64,000 nt of DNA from Chrysopilus asiliformis (Eukaryota; Arthropoda; Insecta; Diptera; Rhagionidae): the NCBI GenBank assembly GCA_964034945.1, contig OZ035961.1:44256184-44320183 (forward strand). The letters run 5' to 3'. Positions 43,974-55,429 of the stretch are shown piece by piece. A model generated the notes under the pieces. That model saw only the letters and a program-made list of their open reading frames with translations. It did not search any database and was not told the DNA's origin. Made by a program: the position numbers and the translations under genes. Numbering within the stretch: position 1 is the first letter of the stretch; the number at the start of each line of letters is the position of its first letter.

Positions 43974-44475
43974 TAGCTTGCATACCCGTCGTTGCCGGGT
44001 TAAGTTTTTTGTGTAAGTTTTTGAATACGAAGAAAACCGGGAAGAACTTTAAAACGTTTGAGAAAAATCTTGTCCTTTACGAATTAGTCTAACACCAGAT
44101 TCGTGATCAGTGACCCCGAAAACTCCATAATGCCATTTTTCCCGGAAAAATGGAAAAAAGGATATTTACGTTATCCTTACAGGACCTTCCGTTCCGAATT
44201 TTGAAAATCTAACACCGAATTCGTGTTCAGCGACCTCGAAAACCCTCATGTGAAACTTTTCAGCCTCCTATTGAGCAGGATTAATGGCGAAAATCACGGT
44301 TTAAAAACACCCAAATCCCCTTTACCCCCTTTCCGGTGAAATTTCGGAAAACCCCGCCTTAGTGAGCGTCTACGTGATGGTTGGGACATACTGTGAAAGT
44401 TTCAAGTCTCTAGCTTCAGGGGTTTGGGCTGGGCGTTGATGAGTCAGTCAATCAGGTTAAACGATTTTATATATA
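43974..44475 (+). repeat. Dispersed repeat family C, copy 1
   Basis: It begins AGCTTGCATACCCGTCGTTG, passes through another minisatellite unit (GATATTTACGTTATCCTTAC) and ends with GTTTCAAGTCTCTAGC, GGGCGTTGATGAGTCAGTC and TATATATATAGATTT. The same start is found inverted at 53935-53957. Confidence 0.65.
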
Positions 44476-45639
44476 TAGATTTGATAATTGGCTCCTCGTA
44501 ATTACCGCTTTTATTATGTTTAAACATAAATTTTGTCTAGCCTCATATAGAGTATTTCACGATTGGCTCCTAGCAATTGTTGCTTTTCTTATGTTATATT
44601 AAATGTTGTTTCACCCTATATTAAAATCTCTTATCGTTTAAATTAAGGTATAAAAGCTCATTGTATATTATGTTATAGATTGACACATGATATTAAATAC
44701 TGTTTTAAAAGGTATGAAATTAAACGCTTGAACACGCCAAAGAAAAGCTTTCCCACAGGGAAACAAATTGATTTTTGTCATAGAAAAAAATGGAACATGG
44801 TTTAACAAGTGATGTAATAAAACTTTAATAAAGGGACCGTAATTTTTAATTTTGAAGCGTAATTGAAATTAAAAAAATATTCACACGGATTTGTTTCCTA
44901 ATCTTTAAGCTTAAGCTTAATTTATCGTTAAGTTTACTATGGAATATTACTTGATGTAATGCTTGTAAATATTAAATAAAAATACTGTGATTATTCTTGA
45001 GGGTGGTGAACCCACAGGGAATATAAATAGGAAAAAATTAAATCTTATGTACGTACATAGAATACTAACATTTGGGCATTTTTTATGCTGCTAAGTGATT
45101 TACTGCCTATCCGCTAAAATTCTTGTACTAAGAAAAACCTTTTATGTCAATTAATAATAAATTCAAGAGCATAAATATCTTCGCCTTAGACAGGAAATAT
45201 CTTCGTCTTAGCAAGCTAAGAAATATTTTACTTGTGGAATTCGATGCGGAAGTAAACAAAACCTCAGTTAGTGTAGGCGTAATACTTAACATCATTAAAA
45301 CTTTTTTTTGATCTAGGAGAATCTTTATTTACAGTTTTACACCTCACAGAGCCTACAAAAGTTTTACATGGAAAATTATATTTGGCTTTTGATGAGCATA
45401 AATTTTCAGATAAAAGCATAATCGTGATATAAATATTTTATGTGTTTTTCTTCTTTTGCCGGGAATTTTAATGAATGTAAAAATTGTGAATCTTATATTG
45501 TTTAAAAAGATTTTCCATATATAGATCAATATTTTTCAAATAAGAAAATATAAAACTATATATTTTCTAGCCGGAACAAAACATTTTCTAGCAGGAAAGG
45601 CAAATTTTTCATATTTTGACTTTAATTTATACTTTCATT
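44476..45639. other. AT-rich spacer
   Basis: TTGATAATTGGCTCCTCG..TTTTATTATG and GATTGGCTCCTAGC..TTTTCTTATG form one imperfect duplication near 44488 and 44563. No gene. Confidence 0.4.
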
Positions 45640-46290
45640 TCAGGCATTTGGACTTCCGCTTAGATGAATTTAGATAATTGAACTCATAAGGAACATTAGC
45701 GAAGTGGACCCATCGGATTTCGATGAAACTTTTTTTTAATATCGCAACTTATCAATTGGCCTCTGCAAATATACAGTCAGTTTTGCAAAAATATATTTAT
45801 AGCGGAGAGAATATTAAAAAAAAAAAAACGGTGGTCATAAGTAGGGTTCACTACCCTATGACTTATTTTCTATTTCCTTTTGCATCGCGTAGTGTATAAA
45901 GAGTTATTTAAAATCCTTTTTAAAATACATTTCGTTTAAAAAAAATTGATACAAAGTGACGTTTTCGAGAAAATTGGAAAAACATTAAAAGAGGAACATT
46001 TTGAGGGTACTTGCTCCACTTGTAGGCCTTCTAGAAACAAACTTGTACTTGTAGAGTGTTGACATTTACTATAGAAGATTATATTCCTGAATTATGGCCC
46101 TATTAGTAGGCAAGATCGAAATAGAGCGTTTTACCCTAATAAACGATTTTCACTACCCAAAAGCAAAATCGGTAAACTTATATTTTGAATAGTGTTTCAA
46201 ATCGCAAAATCAATTTTCTAAAAAAAAAAATTCACTGGAGTCGGGCGTAAAAAGTATTGGACGATACTCTCGTTTTTTTTTTTAAAATAG
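45640..46290 (-). repeat. Dispersed repeat family E, copy 2 (uninterrupted)
   Basis: The reverse complement matches 31900-32206 joined to 34188-34330, including CTTGCTCCACTTGTAGG, CACTACCCAAAAGCAAAA and GTATAAAGAGTTATTTAAA. It therefore serves as the empty-site reference for the insertions in copy 1. Confidence 0.65.
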
Positions 46291-46684
46291 GATTTTTTTT
46301 GTTTCTAATTTTAGGTTATGCTCCGTCGGTTCGGGGTTTGATTGAAAGGTTTAAAAACAAATGGACTAATTGCTTGCTAATTTGGTTCGAATTTTAGTTT
46401 TTATTGAAAAGTTGCCAGTTCGCTGTGGTAAATGAATGACAACGTACTAGAAATAGCATGCAATTAGAACGTTTCACACACGCCTTAAGTTGTTACTAAG
46501 TTAGTAACAGCTCATTGGTAATGACCTTGGTAAGGGCCTCTGTGTAAAGCCTTAATTTGAACGTAAATATCAGTTGTGGTCAACACAAAACTTTCTTCTA
46601 CAAAATCTACGACCCTGCGCAATTTACGCTAGAGCCCTGTCGCGTTGTCAACCTAAGACGACCTCCCAATAAATTCTTGGTTTA
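46291..46684. other. Unassigned sequence
   Basis: No recognised gene or element. Confidence 0.4.
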
Positions 46685-48450
46685 TTCAAAAATATCAAAA
46701 ACGTACAAAATTTGAGATAACTTGAGAACGGTAAAAGATATCAATTTACGGTAAATGGCAAAAATGTAGAAAATGTTAACATCTTTAATTACTATTTTAA
46801 CTGATTTGTCGAAAAACCATTAGTTTGCAAATTATTCGCAAACATATGATTTTTTACATATTAATGAAAATATCTCAATAACGGTAAAAGATAACGGATA
46901 ACGGTAAAAGACAAAATTGTGCAGAATGCCATTCTCATTAATTCACTTCATACATTCAGTCAGCAAAAACCCGTTAGTTTTCGAGTTAATCGCAAAAAAC
47001 TGTTTTTTTTGGAAATAACGGTTTATCTCGATAACAGGTGGAGATATCGAGTTATAGCTAAAGACAAAAGTGTGGGAAATTTTATTTTCTCCAAGTTTTG
47101 TCATACTTAAGGCCACTAAAAAACGCGTAGTTTGGGAGTAAATCGAGAAAAACGAAATTGCGATTTTTGAAAAACCGCCATTTTGGATACTTCCGGTTAA
47201 CGGATTTCCACCAAAAGTTGATAGGATCGTCCCATTTCAGGACCCAACATGCCTATAAAATTTCATGGCGCCAGCTCTATTAGTTTTTGAGAAATCTTGT
47301 ACACAGACTGACAGACTGACAGACTGACAGACTGACAGACTGACAGACTGACAGACTGACAGACTGACAGACTGACAGACGACAGACTGACAGACTGACA
47401 GACTGACAGACTGACAGACTGACAGACTGACAGACTGACAGACTGACAGACTGACAGACTGACAGACTGACAGACTGACAGACTGACAGACTGACAGACT
47501 GACAGACTGACAGACTGACAGACTGACAGACTGACAGACTGACAGACTGACAGACTGACAGACTGACAGACTGACAGACTGACAGACTGACAGACTGACA
47601 GACTGACAGACTGACAGACTGACAGACTGACAGACTGACAGACTGACAGACTGACAGACTGACAGACTGACAGACTGACAGACTGACAGACTGACAGACT
47701 GACAGACTGACAGACTGACAGACTGACAGACTGACAGACTGACAGACTGACAGACTGACAGACTGACAGACTGACAGACTGACAGACTGACAGACTGACA
47801 GACTGACAGACTGACAGACTGACAGACTGACAGACTGACAGACTGACAGACTGACAGACTGACAGACTGACAGACTGACAGACTGACAGACTGACAGACT
47901 GACAGACTGACAGACTGACAGACTGACAGACTGACAGACTGACAGACTGACAGACTGACAGACTGACAGACTGACAGACTGACAGACTGACAGACTGACA
48001 GACTGACAGACTGACAGACTGACAGACTGACAGACTGACAGACTGACAGACTGACAGACTGACAGACTGACAGACTGACAGACTGACAGACTGACAGACT
48101 GACAGACTGACAGACTGACAGACTGACAGACTGACAGACTGACAGACTGACAGACTGACAGACTGACAGACTGACAGACTGACAGACTGACAGACTGACA
48201 GACTGACAGACTGACAGACTGACAGACTGACAGACTGACAGACTGACAGACTGACAGACTGACAGACAGACTGACTGACAGACTGACAGACAGACTGACA
48301 GACTGACAGACTGACAGACAGAAAGACATTTTTTAAATATGACTCCAATCGACTCAGGAGTGATCGGGAAATGTTTTTTAGGCAAAATTAAGAGGTCGAA
48401 ATTTTTCATGAATACAATACTTTATTATACTCCGTAGAAGAAAGTAAAAA
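46685..48450 (+). repeat. Dispersed repeat family D, copy 4, with giant array
   Basis: The flanks (TCAATAACGGTAAAAG.., GTTAGTTTTCGAG.., AGTTGATAGGATCGTCCCA.., AGAAAGACATTTTTT.., ATACAATACTTTATTATAC) match copy 1 at 3990-4640. The short GTCTGTC-like site of the family is expanded here into the 1-kb array at 47302-48321. Confidence 0.7.
47302..48321 (+). repeat. GACTGACA octamer satellite, about 127 copies
   Basis: The 8-bp unit GACTGACA repeats almost without error for about 1 kb. Breaks are a missing-base junction (GACAGACGACAGAC) near 47375 and irregular GACAGACAGACTGACTG units near 48265-48320. On the minus strand all three frames stay open as an eight-residue period (CQSVSLSV), because 24 bases is a multiple of both 8 and 3. 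These frames are an arithmetic artefact and not genes. Confidence 0.97.
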
Positions 48451-48504
48451 ATATGAATGAATATCCACTGTTGGCTAACTGGATTTTAGCGAACTATTTA
48501 AAAT

Positions 48505-48790
48505 TTTTAAAAGCTTTTATTTAGCTTACTTTTATGGGTTTCTGTCTATATATCTGTCTGTCTGGGTGACATCTTGTAATCTAATTCCGATTGACTTGCG
48601 TAACTCCGGTGACAATACAATATTTTCACTGCTTCGTCCTTGTAAGAATAACAGAAGGCCCTACCAGGATATTACGCAAATTTTCCGGAAAAAATCTCAC
48701 CTTTGGGTTTTTGGGGTCGCTGAATCCGATTCTAACGTGAAGGAGTCCGTAAGGATGTCTGAAAAGTAAGGGTATTCAAAGGCTAACAAA
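48505..48790 (+). repeat. Dispersed repeat family B, copy 5
   Basis: AAAAGCTTTTATTTAGC start, CTGTCTGTCTGGGTGACATC, CAATACAATATTTTCAC and TTTTTGGGGTCGCTGAATCC follow the family order with one minisatellite unit. Confidence 0.65.
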
Positions 48791-49663
48791 AAATAAAAAA
48801 TTTAAAAAGTAATTAAATTTTTTTTTTAAATTCACTAAAAAAATATTGTTTTGTGCATTGTATTTCAGAAATAAAAGCGAGATAATAGCATAAAAAATAA
48901 AATAAACCTTTTTTTTAATATTGATGCTATTTGGTATTGGTATTCTAAAATTTTTTGACCTGAGCTCAGCAAATTTTAAAATTTCGTCTACAATCATAAA
49001 CGGATCTCAATAAGACTAGTCGGTTGCAAATTTTATTACAAAGAGTCTATTAGAAATATTTATTTCATGTTCTGAGAAAAACATCAAATCGTTATTTTGG
49101 AAGCAATAGTCTTGATGTGTTTGTTGGAAGCTTCTGAACATGAAAGACATTATGGGCTCTTCAAAATTTTGTCATCACTATTAAGCCGATTAAAGATCCA
49201 GAAATACATATTTCAATTCCAAATACGCAATTCTGTTATGAAGTTTGATGAAACATATTGATGTCAAAATCGCGCAAATTGTTTTTGTTTATAAAAATGT
49301 CCATAATAAACATTAAAAAATACCTAATACGCCATAAATGATCAGTATTGTGAGTTTGCATAAAAAAACTTTATTTTATACATTATGCGACTTCTATAAA
49401 ATATGACATTATGCAATTTTATTATAACGGGGACGGGGGAGTTCGCATCAAAATAATAGAAAAATCTGTCAAAATTTTGGTGTGGATTCCCTATTTTTAG
49501 AACACGTTAGTGTGACTTGTGACTAAACTCCATACAAAAAATGCTTAAAAGGGGGGCAGTTCTACAGGCCGAAAATTAGCTGTTGTTTTCTTTATTATTT
49601 GCTCTCTTTTGTTATATTTTTTTATATTTTTATAATTTTTCTATGTAAAAATCTTTTATGGGT
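48791..49663. other. AT-rich spacer, nothing recognised
   Basis: No supportable gene or element boundary. Confidence 0.4.
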
Positions 49664-49838
49664 AATTCCCCTAGCGTCGGGCATTTGCGGTTTTTGTATT
49701 TATAGAAATATATGTTGATTTTTTCCTCACTGCTTTTCTGTGAATTTTTAAAACTGCACAATTTTTTTGTTGTATTTCTATAAACAGTATCCGGCGATAG
49801 GAGACTTCCGGCGCTAGGGCGCTAGAGGAAAGCTTTTA
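49664..49838. repeat. Short inverted-repeat element
   Basis: CCCCTAGCGTCGG..TTTATAGAAATA on the left is mirrored by TATTTCTATAAA..CCGGCG..GCGCTAGGG on the right. About 170 bp. It abuts the start of the next family B copy. Confidence 0.6.
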
Positions 49839-49975
49839 TTTAGTTGGCCTTGGTTTGTGTATCTGTATTTCTGTTTGTCTGTCAGGGTCAAATGTTGCAA
49901 TCTAATTTTGACTCACTTATCCGATTGACTTGAAATTTTGCACACATACGTAACTTCATTACTCTGTGAAAATTA
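49839..49975 (+). repeat. Dispersed repeat family B, copy 6 (start only)
   Basis: AAGCTTTTATTTAGTTGG, TCTGTTTGTCTGTCAGGGTC and GATTGACTTGAAATTTTGC are present. The minisatellite part is missing or truncated. Confidence 0.6.
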
Positions 49976-50034
49976 AGTAATCACACTATCTACTTCTGCG
50001 TTTTTTTGTTTTTTTTTGCTGTTAAAGAAAGTGG

Positions 50035-50245
50035 TCTATTTTATTAAAAAAAAATGCACTAAAAAGAAAAAAAAAATTTCTGGACGCTGTGTATCACAAA
50101 TATAAAAGCTTTTAAAAATCGAGATAAAGCATAAAACAATAAAATAAACATTTATCTCGCTTTTTAAAAGCTTTTACATATGTGATACACAGCGTCCAGA
50201 AAATTATTTTTTTCTTTTTAGTGCATTTTTTTAATAAGTTTTTTT
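50035..50245. mobile_element. Fold-back element, family X copy 2
   Basis: It has the same arms as 37960-38205 (AATGCACTAAAAAGAAAAAA, CTGGACGCTGTGTATCAC). The 22-bp spacer at 50129-50150 is inverted relative to copy 1. Flanking sequences differ, so this is a true second insertion. Confidence 0.85.
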
Positions 50246-50249
50246 TTAA

Positions 50250-51270
50250 ATTTTTTTTTTTTTATTTTTTTTTATTTAGATAAACAAACAAAAATTGAGG
50301 CAAACCATTTTCTCTGTGATCGGTCTTTTTATAAATAAATTATTATAACAGTTTTACTATTTTATAATTTTTACTTTGATAGGATGAGGGTTTGAAACCT
50401 CATATATATATATTAAATAATATCAATCATTCAAACTAACTTTATTTTCTACACCCTTTAGTTTCACCAAGAAAATATAAATGCTTTCAGTTGCAATCGT
50501 CGATCAAAGTCAACAGGTGTACACGTACACCTGTATCACGTATTATGTAACAAAATGTCAATTACTGGAATTCTTGCACTTTACGACATTAGTGTATATC
50601 CGAAGAAGGAAGGCACCAACAATTTCTTCCAGCACATACACAAACCAATATTCAGTTTTATGCCTTATACAAGATATGGTAGTGTTGATATCTAATGACG
50701 AAAGAGCCATACTTTCAACTTGTTTCTGTTTTCCCAAGATATCCTTACGCTCACGGCTAACCTTCTGAATTTTCACTCAAAATCTCCACTCAAAGGTACC
50801 AAAACCAGAGCAATATTTCAGACGATGGAAGTTTTCCAGTGTTGAGCGCAAGGCCGACACAGTTCCTGATGGCATGCAATGGAAATTATTGTTTTTTTCA
50901 TACGACATTGGTCGATTTTGGCTGGCATTTGCAGAATCCAGTCCTTCTTCAGCCCTAAGAAGCTAACGGTTCATTCAGTTCTTTTCAACCATCGGAAGAT
51001 GCTGGACGCCATTTGAAAATAATCGTGCCAAGTTTTTCAACAAAATCCATTAATTTATGGGTAACCATAAATCTTGTACATAAAAAAAAAACAGTGTATA
51101 AATTTGATTACAATTACATCAGTGTTAATAAAAATGTTTGTGATAACTAGAAATTCTTTTAACTTCTTGAGATGAATGTAAAGTAAAATTAAAAAAAGAA
51201 ATCTATTGTGAATGTGTGATAAAAGTATATTTTTATTATTTTAAGAGATATAAATTAAAAAGTGATCACA
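50250..51270. other. Region upstream of the receptor exon
   Basis: It may include 5' untranslated sequence of the receptor gene, but no transcription start or splice site can be fixed. Overlapping frames at 50481-50776 on both strands show no domain. A palindrome with two opposed CAGGTG E-boxes lies at 50513-50534. Confidence 0.35.
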
Positions 51271-51568
51271 ATGATTGAGAATAATAGTATCTTTGTGATT
51301 TTTAACTTAACCAATGAGACAAGCTTTCTTACAATAAATGCAACACCGAATGCTACACCGATTAGTTCTACGGATGAAATCTATCCAATACGTGATTCCT
51401 TAAGGATTGTAATACCGATCACGATACTCTATTCATTGATATTCATTAGTGGAATGCTGGGAAATATCATTACGTGTATTGTGATTGCTAGGAATAGAGC
51501 TATGCATACTGCAACCAATTATTATTTATTCAGTTTAGCCATATCGGATTTATTACTTTTAATATCGG
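51271..51568 (+). CDS. CAPA/pyrokinin-type neuropeptide GPCR, first coding exon
   Basis: This exon encodes the N terminus of a class A (rhodopsin-like) receptor of the CAPA / pyrokinin / neuromedin-U group, which sits in the plasma membrane and signals peptide hormone binding through G proteins. From the ATG at 51271 (context ACAATG) it gives 99 residues plus one base. The extracellular tail has N-glycosylation sequons at about Asn12, Asn15, Asn23 and Asn27. Helix 1 spans about 46-72 with the conserved Asn in GMLGN (Asn65). The first intracellular loop is [11 protein letters not shown]. Helix 2 carries LAISD with Asp93. The exon ends at a GTAAGT donor (GT at 51569) in phase 1, just after LLLLIS, a known splice position in this receptor group from memory. 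No later exon is recognisable in the window, so the first intron runs at least 12 kb or the gene is broken. CAPA receptor versus pyrokinin receptor cannot be decided from this exon alone. Confidence 0.85.
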
Positions 51569-52985
51569 GTAAGTTCATCTTAGCATAACTGTAGGAAATA
51601 TCCTTACATAAAATTGTTTGGTATTCAACACGAATTAAATTTATGGAAGTTAACATGAAAATTATACAAATATACCCAACAAATTATGTAATATAAAATT
51701 TCCCACACAATAACCAGTTAAACCACGAAAAAGTGGTAATTTTCTTATGCTAAAAATGTTATCTCAACACTAAAGGATATTTTTGGGGCGTCCATAGTGA
51801 ACATGAATATCGCTAATTCGTGGGCTCCAAGTATTTTTTTTGTACTTCAGATATGCATGTTTCAGACCTAAAATACCGAAAAACGTTTCCCGCAAGCGGG
51901 GAAGAGAAGGTACAAAATGGTTAATTTTTGTGTTGGCTGACATTTAGGGCGTTTTATTTACATGTCTTCGTCTTAAAAGCATTTGATGTCTGGAAATCAT
52001 AACATCACCTAAAAGTGGCACGAAATTTACGCAATAAAATTATATTTGGTGGGGAAGTAGAAGACTATACTACCTTTTGACACTTAAGCCCTAAGTGCTT
52101 TCTGTCAACATAAAAAAAAATGATAAGGACCTTGGCGATATCTTAAAATGTTATTTTAAATGCTTTTCGAGTTTTTCGTTGACATATCAAGATAATCGGC
52201 AACAGCAGCCAGGATTCGTTTGTACATTTTCCTGTTTGTCGTCATGCCATTTGAAATTGTACATGGCTAAAAGCGAAAAAAAGCCTCTTGAAAAGTTGTA
52301 CATTTCAGTTGTGAAAAATGATGAAGATTGTTGTGAGAAATGTGAAAATCGAAATCATTGCTGGCGATCATATTTTTAAAGGCAATTTTTGACAGCTTTA
52401 TTTATTGACATTCAGTGGCCAAATAAAAATAATAAGCATCATTAATCTTAAATAATATCATACTGTGCACGAAGTCTATACTATTTATTAACATGAGCTA
52501 GTTGAGGAAGTTTTTTTTTCTTTTTCTTTTTTTCAATAAGAGTTTTTGCGAAATAAGTAGTCATTAGTTTGATAAACCGTCAACTCACGAAGGAAATTGC
52601 AAAAATGCTTTGTCTACATCACTTTTGATTATACGGAATGGGAATAATTAAATTTTGACTGATGTTATTTGATTAATTCAATTAAAAATTATTTCGAATT
52701 AAAAGGATTTCATCAAAAATATTACTGATGACAATGGAAAATTCGGAATGTCCCAAAGGACACGGAATATTAACTTAACATTAACATTTTGCTTGTTTCT
52801 TGTGCGTTATTTGGGTTCCGTAGAATCGGGCAAGTAATTCTGTGTTAATACATATTCCTTGTGTACCCTCAGTACTGCATACCCGTCGATACACTGAGGG
52901 AAAAATTGTCTTTAGATTAAACGAAAAAATAAATGAAACAAATTTTAAAAAATCGCTAAATTTGCTTGTTTTTTAAAGTGTTTTT
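51569..52985 (+). other. Presumed start of receptor intron 1
   Basis: It begins with the GTAAGT donor. The rest is AT-rich with no recognised exon. A 94-residue frame at 52095-52379 ends in a cysteine-rich DCCEKCENRNHCW stretch but matches no domain I know and lacks gene context. Confidence 0.5.
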
Positions 52986-52989
52986 TTTA

Positions 52990-53510
52990 TTTTATACTTT
53001 TTAGTCTTGAATTAGCCTACCAAAAACCTCCAGAAAAGATCTTTCGCCGGAAATTTGAGCAAAAGGAAACTCACGTTATCTTTGCAGGACATTCCGTTAT
53101 CCTTACAGAATTTTAAATGTCAGAATCGGATTCAGCGACCCCAAAAACCCCCTAATGCAATTTTTCCCCGGAAAAAATGGGAAAAGGATATGTGCGTCAT
53201 CCTTACAGGACCTTCCGTTTTGAATTTTGAAAATCTAACACCGAATTCGTGATCAGCGACCCCGAAAACCCCCTGGTGCCAGTTTTTCCCGGGAAAAATG
53301 GGAAAAAGGATATTTGCGTTATCCTTACAGGACCTTCCGTTTTGAATTTTGAAAATCTAACACCGAATTCGTGATCAGCGACCCCGAAAACCCCCTGGTG
53401 CTAGTTTTTCCCGGGAAAAATGGGAAAAAGGATATTTGCGTTATCCTTACAGGACCTTCCATTATCCTTACAAGGATGGAGTAGTAAAAATATTGAACTG
53501 TCACCGGAAC
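52990..53510 (-). repeat. Dispersed repeat family B, copy 7, with 4-unit minisatellite
   Basis: Four tandem units of about 122 bp carry CAGCGACCCC..AAAACCCCC, TTTTTCCCGGGAAAAATGGG and GATATTTGCGTTATCC. The last two units are nearly identical. It ends in GGATGGAGTAGTAAAAATATT, the reverse of the family start region. Confidence 0.75.
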
Positions 53511-53639
53511 TACGCAAGGTGACAAAATTTCATCTTCCTAGGTTGCATAGTTTCGGAGATATAAGGTTCCAAAGATTCCAGAGAAAGACACATAGCCACA
53601 TAGTTAGGTCGCGACACTTCAACTTAATAGAAAGTGTAT

Positions 53640-53960
53640 AAAAAAATGATTTGGTGTCTGTCTGTCTGGCTGTCTGTTTGTCTTTCACACAAAAACTGAA
53701 CCGATTGACTTGAAATTTGGCAAGAATGTCTGTAGAAGTTCTGGTTCCAACATAGGCATACGGAAAAGTAGCGCAAGGGGTGGGGGGAGTAAGGGGAGGG
53801 GGTAAAGTGATTTCGAAACTTAGTTTTTGCGCTATGTTACTCTTTCGCGGGGAAACTACTGAACCGATTGGCCTGAAGTTTAGCTCCAACATAGACCATC
53901 AAAAAAAAAAAAAATTGAAAAAATTTGACCCGGCAACGACGGGTGTGCAAGCTAGTATGG
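53640..53960 (-). repeat. Dispersed repeat family C, copy 2
   Basis: GTCTGTCTGTCTGGCTGTC, CTGAACCGATTGACTTGAAA, CTACTGAACCGATTGGCC and, at the end, ACCCGGCAACGACGGGTGTG with GCAAGCTAGTA, the inverse of the family C start at 43974. It joins directly onto the mariner remnant. Confidence 0.6.
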
Positions 53961-53961
53961 A

Positions 53962-54640
53962 ATATAACGTCGTTCAAATGTCCGCCGCGGCTTTGCTTGG
54001 TGGCACGTATTCGGGAGGTCCAATTTTCGATGACTTTGTCGGATAAATCTGGCTGAATTTGCTGGATGTCGTTCGTTATGTTGGCTTTGAGGGCATCAAT
54101 TGTTTGCGGTTTATTTGCACAGACGTGCGATTTTAGATAGGCCCAAAGGAAGAAGTCTAAAGGCGTTAAATCGCACGATCTCGGTGGACACTCCACGTCG
54201 CCGTCGCGCGAAATAACCAAGCCCTCAAGTCGCTCGTGCAGAATGTCCATCGGGGAATGCCTTGTGTGGCATGTAGCGCCATCCTGTTGGAACCACATGT
54301 TGTCGATATCAGTTTAGGCCACAAGTTACTTATCATCGATCTGTAGCGTTCGCTGTTGACGGTTATGGCAATGCCAATTTCGTTTTGGAAGATTCCCCCA
54401 GACCAAAATCCGCACCAAATAGTGACTTTCTCGGGATGCATTTAGTGATGGTGTATCTCGTGTGGATTGATTTCACCCCAAATCCGACAAATTTGCCTGT
54501 TCACATATCCATTTATCCAAAAATGAGCCTCGTCGCTAAAGAAGATTTTTTTATAGCATAATTTGGGTCAACTTCCAACTGCAACAAATTTGATAATTTC
54601 CATACGTTGTTCAACGCTATAACCTACCATGGTGATTTGC
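53962..54640 (-). pseudogene. Tc1/mariner-superfamily transposase, DD41D (rosa-like), decayed
   Basis: Reading leftward, MVGYSVEQRMEIIKF is the transposase N terminus. The DNA-binding region that should follow is deleted. The catalytic domain resumes with FFSDEAHFW (first Asp), GYVNRQICRIWGE, an in-frame stop, KVTIWCGFWSGGI, then a frameshift before MWFQQDGATCHT (second Asp). The third Asp lies in CDLTPLDFFLW, 41 residues after the second, which gives DD41D, the spacing described for rosa-type mariners. The C terminus ends SRGGHLNDVIFHT, where family C sequence takes over. One stop, one frameshift and the deletion make it non-functional. Terminal repeats were not found. Confidence 0.85.
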
Positions 54641-55429
54641 CATACAATAGTGAACAATTCACAACAAATTCGACATATGTTGCTACAACCTAACAAACTT
54701 CGAGCGTCCTTATTGAAATCCCTTTTACTTGTAGTCAAAGGATGGCATTTTTCTTCCCTGTTACAAAAGCATGACGGTTTAATTACCTTAATTGTTTTGT
54801 CGTATCGCTGCAACTATGTTTCCGGGTTAAATATTTCTCAAGCGCTTCATAATTTTCACCTTCCGTTTAGTTGACAAGGGTCCTGTCTTGAGTTTTAACA
54901 TTTTTATTATAAAAAAATATTTGTCTTGGCCTACATATATTAATTTTTTTGTGATAACGAAAACACGATATGCAGACATTAATATTTAAGGAACTTTAGA
55001 TTTAAAACGAAATAAAAATGTTTATTTTTTAAGAAATATAAAGTAAGATTTCTATTTACGATTTTCTAATTCTTTTTAATCGACTCCCAAATATGAAAAG
55101 GTTCCAAATTCGACTCGTGTGCATTTTTTATATATGTACAGATGTACTTAGAGAAAAAATAGTCAATTTGATTATTTAGTAGCGGAAATCGCACGGCAAT
55201 AATTTTTGGAGTATTTTTCAATTCAAAAATCATATTGAAAAAATCTTAATAGAATTTTGGATTGGAATTTAATACATGTGAATTATAAAAATATTTTTGT
55301 TCTTTTTTGCCTTCATATTTTAATCATTTTTTAATATATATTAAAACTTAAATACTTTTCATATTAATATCAAAATTGTAGACTTAATTAAACCAAAAAA
55401 AAATACTAAATTAAACCAAAAAAAAATTT
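54641..55429. other. AT-rich spacer
   Basis: Its first part may be 5' flank of the decayed mariner. No terminal repeat could be fixed, and no gene is seen. Confidence 0.4.

Noticed and set aside
47302..48321. CRISPR-like array
   Set aside because: The units are contiguous 8-bp repeats without spacers, in an insect genome; it is a simple satellite.
52095..52379. 94-residue frame with a cysteine-rich end
   Set aside because: No recognised domain, no splice or promoter context, and it lies in the presumed receptor intron.
53530..53892. 120-residue minus-strand frame
   Set aside because: It is a translation of the family C repeat and its GTCT run.
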